A stretch of DNA of 64,000 nucleotides from Agrobacterium arsenijevicii (GTDB lineage Bacteria > Pseudomonadota > Alphaproteobacteria > Rhizobiales > Rhizobiaceae), in contig JWIT01000010.1 of the NCBI GenBank assembly GCA_000949895.1, positions 186,001-250,000 on the forward strand, in the 5' to 3' direction. The position numbers and the translations under genes are program-made. A model generated the notes under the pieces. That model saw nothing but the letters and a program-made list of their open reading frames with translations, was not told the DNA's origin and did no database searches. Each line of letters begins with the position of its first letter. Position 1 is the stretch's first letter. Below are positions 58,353 through 64,000 of this stretch, in pieces.

Positions 58353-58955
58353 TTAATCGGCCTTGCCGGTGAACCGCCCCTTGAAAGCCACGTCCGAAAG
58401 CGGCAGGCGCTTGCTCGGCACTTCCCGTTCCGCCAGATCGTCGGGAAGAGCAGTCCTGTCGGTCATTGTGCCGATGGCAACCGCCGCCTCCACCTTGTAA
58501 CCTTCCGGAACGTCGAGCTTTTCGATGATCTGGTCTTTCAATATGCCGGCCATGCCGTGGGCGTGATAACCAAGCAGATGCGCCTGCATGGCAAGTGAAA
58601 ACCACGCCGCGCCGGCATCGAAGGAATGGGTTGCGGAAGGTTTTTTCTCGCCTTCGCGCGAGATATTATAACTGCGGGAAATGACGAAGAGCAGCACGGA
58701 GGCATTTCTCGCCCAGCGCTGGTTTCCTTCGACCAGAAGTTCCACGAAAAGCGGCCAGTCTTCGCTATCCTTGTGCGCATAGACAAACCGCCATGGCTGC
58801 TGATTGGAAGCCGAGGGCGCCCAGTGTGCCGCATCGAGAATGGTCAGCAGATGGTCGTGTGGCATTGCGCCCCCGTCGAATGCGCGCGGAGACCAGCGAT
58901 CGAGGAAGAGGGGATCGACTGGATATTCGGATTGCCGGGAATTGCTGTTCGTCAC
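58353..58955 (-). CDS. Nitroreductase family protein
   Basis: A 200-residue FMN-dependent oxidoreductase of the nitroreductase superfamily. The FMN phosphate-binding pattern is RWSPRAFDGG, then ILDAAHWAPSASNQQPWRFVYA, and GAAWFSLAMQAHLLGYHAHGMAG completes the fold. Substrates are not predictable from sequence. It lies alone between gyrB and the FAH gene, on the opposite strand to its neighbours. Confidence 0.88.
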   Translation of the reverse strand: MTNSNSRQSEYPVDPLFLDRWSPRAFDGGAMPHDHLLTILDAAHWAPSASNQQPWRFVYAHKDSEDWPLFVELLVEGNQRWARNASVLLFVISRSYNISREGEKKPSATHSFDAGAAWFSLAMQAHLLGYHAHGMAGILKDQIIEKLDVPEGYKVEAAVAIGTMTDRTALPDDLAEREVPSKRLPLSDVAFKGRFTGKAD

Positions 58956-59083
58956 GGGCCATGTCCTTTTGATTGCCGGGAAGGAAAAGGTATTTTTCGA
59001 AAGTCGGAGCAGTCAAGGGGTGACAAGTATGAATGCATCGTTCATATATGCATCACCTTGTCAGACAACCGGGAGAGAGTTCC

Positions 59084-59926
59084 ATGAAATTGATGCGCGT
59101 TGGCCAGCCCGGCCAGGAAAAGCCTGCGATCCTCGACGCGGAAGGAAAAGTCCGCGATTTGTCCGCCCATGTCAAAGACATCGGCGGTGAAGCTATTTCT
59201 CCGGAAGGCCTGAAGAAGATTGCTGCCATCGATCTCGGCACTCTTCCCGTGCTCAGCGATGAGCGCATTGGCGCCTGCGTTGCGGGAACCGGAAAATTCA
59301 TCTGCATCGGCCTCAACTTCTCCGACCATGCCGCTGAAACCGGTGCGACTGTACCGCCGGAACCGGTCATTTTCATGAAGGCGACGTCTGCGATCGTCGG
59401 CCCGAACGACGACGTCGTCATTCCGCGCGGTTCTGAAAAGACCGACTGGGAAGTCGAGCTTGGCGTGGTCATCGGCAAGACGGCGAAATATGTTTCGGAA
59501 GCCGATGCTCTCGATTACGTTGCCGGTTACTGCGTTTCGCACGATGTTTCCGAACGCGCCTTCCAGACGGAGCGTGCCGGGCAGTGGACCAAGGGTAAAT
59601 CCTGCGACACGTTCGGTCCGATCGGCCCCTGGCTGGTGACGAAGGAAGAAATCACTGAACCGCAGAACCTCGGCATGTGGCTGAAGGTCAACGGCCAGAC
59701 GATGCAGGACGGCTCCAGCAAGACCATGGTTTACGGCGTAGCGCATGTCGTTTCCTATCTCAGCCAGTTCATGTCCCTGCATCCCGGCGACGTCATTTCC
59801 ACCGGCACGCCTCCCGGCGTCGGCATGGGCCAGAAGCCGCCGCGTTACCTGAAGACCGGTGATATCGTTGAACTCGGCATCGAGGGCCTCGGTTCCCAGA
59901 AGCAGACCTTCGTCGCCGACATCTGA
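59084..59926 (+). CDS. Fumarylacetoacetate hydrolase (FAH) family protein
   Basis: A 280-residue FAH-fold enzyme. The FICIGLNFSDHAAETG motif, the metal-binding acidic residues in KTDWEVELGVVIG, and the late SLHPGDVISTGTPPGVGMG are typical. Related enzymes include 2,4-diketo-3-deoxy-L-fuconate and L-rhamnonate hydrolases, ureidoglycolate lyases and acylpyruvases, so the substrate is open. ATG 59084 has GGGAGAG upstream. It is followed by a clear terminator, so it is probably a single-gene transcript. Confidence 0.85.
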   Translation: MKLMRVGQPGQEKPAILDAEGKVRDLSAHVKDIGGEAISPEGLKKIAAIDLGTLPVLSDERIGACVAGTGKFICIGLNFSDHAAETGATVPPEPVIFMKATSAIVGPNDDVVIPRGSEKTDWEVELGVVIGKTAKYVSEADALDYVAGYCVSHDVSERAFQTERAGQWTKGKSCDTFGPIGPWLVTKEEITEPQNLGMWLKVNGQTMQDGSSKTMVYGVAHVVSYLSQFMSLHPGDVISTGTPPGVGMGQKPPRYLKTGDIVELGIEGLGSQKQTFVADI

Positions 59927-59953
59927 TTGACAACAAGCGTTCAACTGAAATTG

Positions 59954-59989
59954 AGGCGCCGGCGGGAAACCGCTGGCGCCTTCGATTTT
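59954..59989 (+). terminator. Terminator after the FAH-family gene
   Basis: AGGCGCCGGCGG (59954-59965) pairs with CCGCTGGCGCCT (59970-59981), one G-U pair, with a GAAA loop, followed by TCGATTTT. Confidence 0.75.
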
Positions 59990-60052
59990 GTGCAGTTGCG
60001 AAAAGCTGCTATGGTCAAAAAAAGAGCTTGATCCGCGAGGGAGGCGTAATCA

Positions 60053-61285
60053 GTGTTCTACCACCTCTATGAAATGAACCATGCGGCGATGGCACCGTTG
60101 CGCGCCGGTGCCGATATGATGCGCCAGGCCTGCAGCAATCCCCTGAACCCGCTTTCCAGCACCGCTTTCGGGCGCAGCCTCGATGCCGGCTTTGAGGTGT
60201 TCGAACGCCTGACGCGCCGTTACGTCAAGCCGGAATTCGGTCTTGGCACCACGGTTGTCGATGGCGAAACTGTTGCCATTACCGAAGAAATCGTCTGGTC
60301 GCGCCCGTTCTGCAATCTCGTTCATTTCAAAAAAGAGCTCGATACGGCCCGCAAGCCCGATCCGAAGGTGCTGCTGGTAGCGCCCATGTCCGGCCACTAT
60401 GCCACATTGCTGCGGGGGACCGTGGAAGCACTGCTGCCATCGGCGGATATCTACATCACCGACTGGATCGATGCCCGCATGGTGCCGGTAAGCGACGGGA
60501 CCTTCGATCTCGACGACTATATCAGCTATGTCATCGATATGCTGCGTGAGATCGGGCCGGGCGCGCATGTGGTCGCCGTTTGTCAGCCATCGGTGCCGGT
60601 GCTGGCGGCCGTTTCCCTGATGGAGGCGGACGGGGATGGTTTCGCGCCGGCAACCATGACGTTGATGGGTGGTCCGATCGATACGCGCATCAATCCCACC
60701 GCCGTCAATGGTCTTGCCACGGCGAAGCCGATCGAATGGTTCCGCGACAATGTCGTCATGCAGGTGCCGTGGCCGCAGCCGGCTTTTGGCCGGAATGTTT
60801 ATCCCGGCTTCCTGCAATTATCCGGCTTCATGTCCATGAACCTCGACAAGCACATGACGGCGCACAAGGATTTCTACCTCAACCTCGTCAAGAACGACGG
60901 CGATTCCGCCGAAAAGCACCGCGATTTTTACGATGAATATCTGGCCGTCATGGATTTGACGGCGGAGTTCTATCTGCAGACGGTGGAAACCGTCTTCATC
61001 GAACACGCGCTTCCGAAGGGAAACATGCTGCACCGGGGCAGGGCGGTCGATCCTGCCGCCATTCGCAAGGTCGCGCTGCTCACCGTGGAAGGCGAGAATG
61101 ACGATATTTCCGGCGTCGGCCAGACAAAGGCGGCCCACGATCTTTGCCGGAACATCCCGGATGAAAAACGCGCCCACTACATGCAGCCGGATGTCGGCCA
61201 TTACGGCGTCTTCAACGGGTCGCGGTTCCGTAAGGAAATCGTGCCGCGCATGGTGGAATTCATCCGCAAGCATGAGACCGTTTAG
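60053..61285 (+). CDS. phaZ: Intracellular polyhydroxybutyrate depolymerase PhaZ
   Basis: A 410-residue intracellular PHB depolymerase. The N-terminal FYHLYEMNHAAMAPLRAGAD is characteristic, and the nucleophile motif is VVAVCQPSVPVL, with a Cys in the nucleophile position as in the Ralstonia-type intracellular enzymes. The late QPDVGHYGVFNGSRFR carries the presumed catalytic His. It degrades storage polyester to 3-hydroxybutyrate units. The start is a GTG at 60053 with GGGAGG eight bases upstream. No signal peptide is seen, consistent with a cytoplasmic granule-bound enzyme. Confidence 0.92.
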   Translation: MFYHLYEMNHAAMAPLRAGADMMRQACSNPLNPLSSTAFGRSLDAGFEVFERLTRRYVKPEFGLGTTVVDGETVAITEEIVWSRPFCNLVHFKKELDTARKPDPKVLLVAPMSGHYATLLRGTVEALLPSADIYITDWIDARMVPVSDGTFDLDDYISYVIDMLREIGPGAHVVAVCQPSVPVLAAVSLMEADGDGFAPATMTLMGGPIDTRINPTAVNGLATAKPIEWFRDNVVMQVPWPQPAFGRNVYPGFLQLSGFMSMNLDKHMTAHKDFYLNLVKNDGDSAEKHRDFYDEYLAVMDLTAEFYLQTVETVFIEHALPKGNMLHRGRAVDPAAIRKVALLTVEGENDDISGVGQTKAAHDLCRNIPDEKRAHYMQPDVGHYGVFNGSRFRKEIVPRMVEFIRKHETV

Positions 61286-61353
61286 CGCTGGAAGCCAGGC
61301 GATACCGCGCATTTGCGTGGCCAAGCCGGTGTCGAATCGGCTATGAACTGCTC

Positions 61354-62121
61354 ATGTTTTCGTTCCTCAGAAAATCCGTGAAGTCACCGGCGCAAAAAAA
61401 GACCGCACCGAGCCAGCGTACCGTCGAGGTCGCCGGCCGGCATGTGCCGATTATGGTGAAGGAAAACCCGCGCGCCACCCGCATCACCCTGCGCATCGAA
61501 CCCGGTGGCCGGGCGTTGAAGCTGACGATCCCGATGGGACTTCACCACGGCCAGGTGGATGATTTTCTCGAAAGGCATCAAGGCTGGCTGGAAGGCAAGC
61601 TTTTAAAATTCGGCTCCGATGACGGTTTGCGCCATGGTGCGACCATCGATATTCGCGGCATATCCCATCATATCCACCATACCGGCAGCCTGCGGGGCCT
61701 GACCCATATCTCCAAGGACGAGAACGGCACGGCGGTTCTGAAAGTCAGCGGTGCGCCCGAACATCTGCGCAGACGGGTGGCCACCTTTCTGAAGAAGGAA
61801 GCGAAGGCCGATCTGGAAAGGCTGGTTGCGGTTCATGCCAGCGCTGCCGGAAAGCCCGTGCGGTCCATCAGCATGAAGGACACCCGCAGCCGCTGGGGTT
61901 CGTGTTCCCATGATGGAAATCTGAGTTTCTCGTGGCGTATCGTCATGGCGCCGGAGAAGGTTATTGACTATCTCGCAGCCCACGAGGTCGCGCATCTCAG
62001 GGAAATGAACCACGGCCCGAAATTCTGGGCCCTGTGCGAAAAGCTCTGCCCGCACACTGAGGAAGCCAAGGACTGGCTGAAACGCCATGGCTCCAAACTC
62101 CACGCCATCGATTTTGATTGA
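61354..62121 (+). CDS. YgjP-type M48-like metallopeptidase (DUF45)
   Basis: A 255-residue protein of the YgjP/DUF45 family, predicted zinc peptidases. The zinc motif HEVAH is in YLAAHEVAHLREMNHGPKFW near the C-terminus, preceded by the SRWGSCSHDGNLSFSWRIV signature. The first 25 residues are basic and not a signal peptide. Function is unknown. It lies upstream of trpF but is separated by 102 bases containing a parS-like site. Confidence 0.88.
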   Translation: MFSFLRKSVKSPAQKKTAPSQRTVEVAGRHVPIMVKENPRATRITLRIEPGGRALKLTIPMGLHHGQVDDFLERHQGWLEGKLLKFGSDDGLRHGATIDIRGISHHIHHTGSLRGLTHISKDENGTAVLKVSGAPEHLRRRVATFLKKEAKADLERLVAVHASAAGKPVRSISMKDTRSRWGSCSHDGNLSFSWRIVMAPEKVIDYLAAHEVAHLREMNHGPKFWALCEKLCPHTEEAKDWLKRHGSKLHAIDFD

Positions 62122-62145
62122 AAGTGGAAGCGTGGATCGCCATCT

Positions 62146-62161
62146 GGATTCACGTGAAACA
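62146..62161. other. parS-like site (two mismatches) upstream of trpF
   Basis: GGATTCACGTGAAACA retains the TTCACGTGAAACA core and differs from the consensus at two positions. It is about 14.5 kb right of the putative origin. Confidence 0.65.
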
Positions 62162-62223
62162 TTCCATAGAAAACGGGTGCGATTTGGCTCGACTCTTGTC
62201 GCATTTCGTGTCAGGTCGCGGAT

Positions 62224-62886
62224 ATGAAACCGGATATCAAGATTTGCGGATTGAAGACACCGGAAGCGCTGGAGCGTGCCGTCAGGCGCGGCGCCTCCCA
62301 TGTCGGCTTTATTTTCTTTGAAAAAAGCCCGCGCAACATCGAACCCGATATCGCCGGCAGGCTGGCGGAAGCCGCCCGTGGCGCCGCCAAGGTGGTTGCC
62401 GTTACCGTCAATGCCGATAATGACGATCTGGATGAGATCGTCGATCTGTTGAGACCGGACATTCTGCAATTGCATGGCAGCGAAAGCCCGGAACGGGTGC
62501 TGAACATTAAGGCGCTCTATGGCCTCCCGGTGATGAAGGCTCTTTCCATTCGCGACGCCGCCGATCTTGCCAAAATCGATCCTTATATCGGTATAGCCGA
62601 CCGTTTCCTGCTGGATGCCAAGGCGCCCACCGGCTCCGAACTGCCTGGTGGCAACGGCGTCTCGTTCGACTGGACCATCCTGCGCTCTCTTGACGGAAGT
62701 ATCGATTACATGCTTTCCGGAGGATTGAATAAGGACAATGTTGCCGAGGCTCTGGCGGAGACCAGGGCAAGCGGCATAGATTTATCGTCCGGTGTCGAAA
62801 GCGCGCCGGGCGTCAAGGATCTCGCCATGATCGACGCATTTTTCGATGTGGTGAATGATTGGTCGAAAGGCCCAAAGGGAGCTTGA
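62224..62886 (+). CDS. trpF: Phosphoribosylanthranilate isomerase TrpF
   Basis: A 220-residue TIM-barrel isomerase of tryptophan synthesis. The [16 protein letters not shown] start carries the catalytic Cys, [13 protein letters not shown] follows, and the phosphate-binding end reads [15 protein letters not shown] and [16 protein letters not shown] with the catalytic Asp. trpB starts two bases after its stop, giving the usual trpF-trpB order. Confidence 0.95.
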   Translation: MKPDIKICGLKTPEALERAVRRGASHVGFIFFEKSPRNIEPDIAGRLAEAARGAAKVVAVTVNADNDDLDEIVDLLRPDILQLHGSESPERVLNIKALYGLPVMKALSIRDAADLAKIDPYIGIADRFLLDAKAPTGSELPGGNGVSFDWTILRSLDGSIDYMLSGGLNKDNVAEALAETRASGIDLSSGVESAPGVKDLAMIDAFFDVVNDWSKGPKGA

Positions 62887-62887
62887 A

Positions 62888-64000
62888 GTGAACGACGCGC
62901 CAACACCCAATTCTTTCCGCGCTGGTCCCGATGAGGACGGCCGTTTCGGCATTTACGGAGGCCGCTTCGTTGCCGAAACGCTGATGCCGCTCATTCTGGA
63001 TTTGCAGGCGGAATGGGACAAGGCCAAGACCGATCCTCAGTTCCAGGCAGAACTCAAACATCTCGGCACCCACTATACCGGCCGTCCGAGCCCGCTTTAT
63101 TTCGCGGAGCGCCTGACGGCGGAACTCGGCGGCGCGAAGATTTATTTCAAGCGTGAAGAGCTGAACCACACCGGCTCGCACAAGATCAACAATTGCCTTG
63201 GCCAGATCCTGCTTGCCAAGCGCATGGGCAAGACCCGTATCATTGCCGAGACGGGTGCCGGCCAGCACGGCGTTGCCTCCGCCACCGTCGCTGCGCGCTT
63301 CGGCCTGCCTTGCGTCGTTTACATGGGCGCGACGGATGTGGCCCGTCAGGCGCCGAATGTTTTCCGCATGAAGCTTCTGGGCGCCGAGGTAAAGCCGGTA
63401 ACGGCTGGCCACGGCACGTTGAAGGATGCCATGAACGAGGCCCTGCGCGACTGGGTCACCAATGTCGACGACACCTATTACCTGATCGGCACGGCGGCCG
63501 GTCCGCATCCCTATCCGGAAATGGTCCGCGATTTCCAGGCCGTTATCGGTGAGGAAGCCAAGGCGCAGATGCTGGAGGCGGAAGGCCGTCTGCCGGATAT
63601 GATCATTGCGGCTGTCGGCGGCGGCTCGAATGCCATCGGCATCTTCCATCCTTTCCTCGATGACAAGAATGTCCGCATCGTCGGCGTCGAGGCTGGCGGC
63701 AAGGGTCTTTCGGGTGACGAGCATTGCGCTTCGATCACTGCGGGTTCGCCGGGCGTTCTGCACGGAAACCGCACCTACTTGCTTCAGGACGCGGATGGCC
63801 AGATCAAGGAAGGCCATTCCATTTCCGCAGGTCTCGATTATCCCGGTATCGGCCCTGAACATTCTTGGCTGAACGATATCGGTCGCGTGGAATATGTGCC
63901 GATCATGGACCATGAAGCGCTGGAAGCTTTCCAGATGCTGACCCGCCTCGAAGGCATCATTCCCGCTCTGGAGCCGAGCCACGCACTGGCGGAAGTCATC
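62888..64000 (+). CDS. trpB: Tryptophan synthase beta subunit TrpB, C-terminus cut off by window edge
   Basis: 371 codons of TrpB are present, starting with a GTG at 62888. The PLP lysine lies in [40 protein letters not shown] follows, and the phosphate-binding loop is [12 protein letters not shown]. TrpB joins indole to serine in complex with TrpA, whose gene is expected just beyond the window. The frame is open to the right edge. Confidence 0.96.
   Translation, partial: MNDAPTPNSFRAGPDEDGRFGIYGGRFVAETLMPLILDLQAEWDKAKTDPQFQAELKHLGTHYTGRPSPLYFAERLTAELGGAKIYFKREELNHTGSHKINNCLGQILLAKRMGKTRIIAETGAGQHGVASATVAARFGLPCVVYMGATDVARQAPNVFRMKLLGAEVKPVTAGHGTLKDAMNEALRDWVTNVDDTYYLIGTAAGPHPYPEMVRDFQAVIGEEAKAQMLEAEGRLPDMIIAAVGGGSNAIGIFHPFLDDKNVRIVGVEAGGKGLSGDEHCASITAGSPGVLHGNRTYLLQDADGQIKEGHSISAGLDYPGIGPEHSWLNDIGRVEYVPIMDHEALEAFQMLTRLEGIIPALEPSHALAEVI

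Overview
The window is a contiguous piece of an alphaproteobacterial main chromosome. Gene content and order point to the Agrobacterium/Rhizobium group: hemE beside the origin; rho-mnmE-mnmG-rsmG-parA-parB on one side; maf-aroE-coaE-dnaQ-secB and gyrB-trpF-trpB on the other; and a rhizobial-type aerobic cobalamin cluster. Genus-level assignment (most likely Agrobacterium) is inference from gene order and protein similarity as remembered. I see no insertion sequences, tRNA or rRNA genes, CRISPR arrays or prophage genes.

Region 1 (1-20.4 kb): a truncated di-haem cytochrome c peroxidase gene, then a compact cobalamin (B12) block. On the minus strand, read from 15.9 kb down to 1 kb, lie a DUF1636 gene, cobW, cobN, cobG, cobH, cobI, cobJ, cobL, cobE, cobM, cobA and cobB. 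Two plus-strand genes, cobK and cbiD, are inserted in this run. A cobalamin riboswitch precedes the DUF1636-cobW pair. Divergently from it run cobO and cobQ (+), then cobD (-) and cobC (+). Together they cover corrin-ring synthesis from uroporphyrinogen III, the large cobaltochelatase subunit, adenosylation, amidation and aminopropanol attachment. CbiD stands where CobF would be expected. cobS, cobT, cobP, cobU and cobV are not in the window.

Region 2 (20.4-32.3 kb): a sugar-acid locus. One minus-strand operon encodes a ribose-type ABC importer, an aldo/keto reductase, a COG3618 lactonase, a zinc dehydrogenase, a mannitol-dehydrogenase-family reductase, a mutarotase and an L-fuconate-type dehydratase. 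A divergent FadR-type GntR regulator and a UxaA-type altronate dehydratase follow on the plus strand. Four copies of a TGGTCAGGCCA-like motif between the two units look like the regulator's operators. The enzyme set fits degradation of L-fucose and/or L-galactose.

Region 3 (32.4-47.5 kb): the left side of the origin, almost all on the minus strand: purH, a heparinase-like protein, rsmB, htpX, an SDHAF4-like small protein (+), parB, parA, rsmG, mnmG, mnmE, rho, hemJ, hemE.

Region 4 (47.5-47.9 kb): an AT-rich gap with several DnaA-box-like 9-mers between hemE (-) and ppsR (+), the best candidate for oriC. parS-like 16-mers are scattered on both sides from 32.4 to 62.2 kb, one of them perfect.

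Region 5 (47.9-64 kb): the right side of the origin, mostly plus strand: ppsR, maf, aroE, coaE, dnaQ, secB (-), fxsA (-), a Tim44-like gene, mltA, an Smr-domain gene, an XRE regulator, gyrB, a nitroreductase (-), an FAH-family hydrolase, phaZ, a YgjP-type metallopeptidase, trpF and a truncated trpB. Genes on both sides are read away from 47.5 kb, as expected for leading-strand orientation around an origin.
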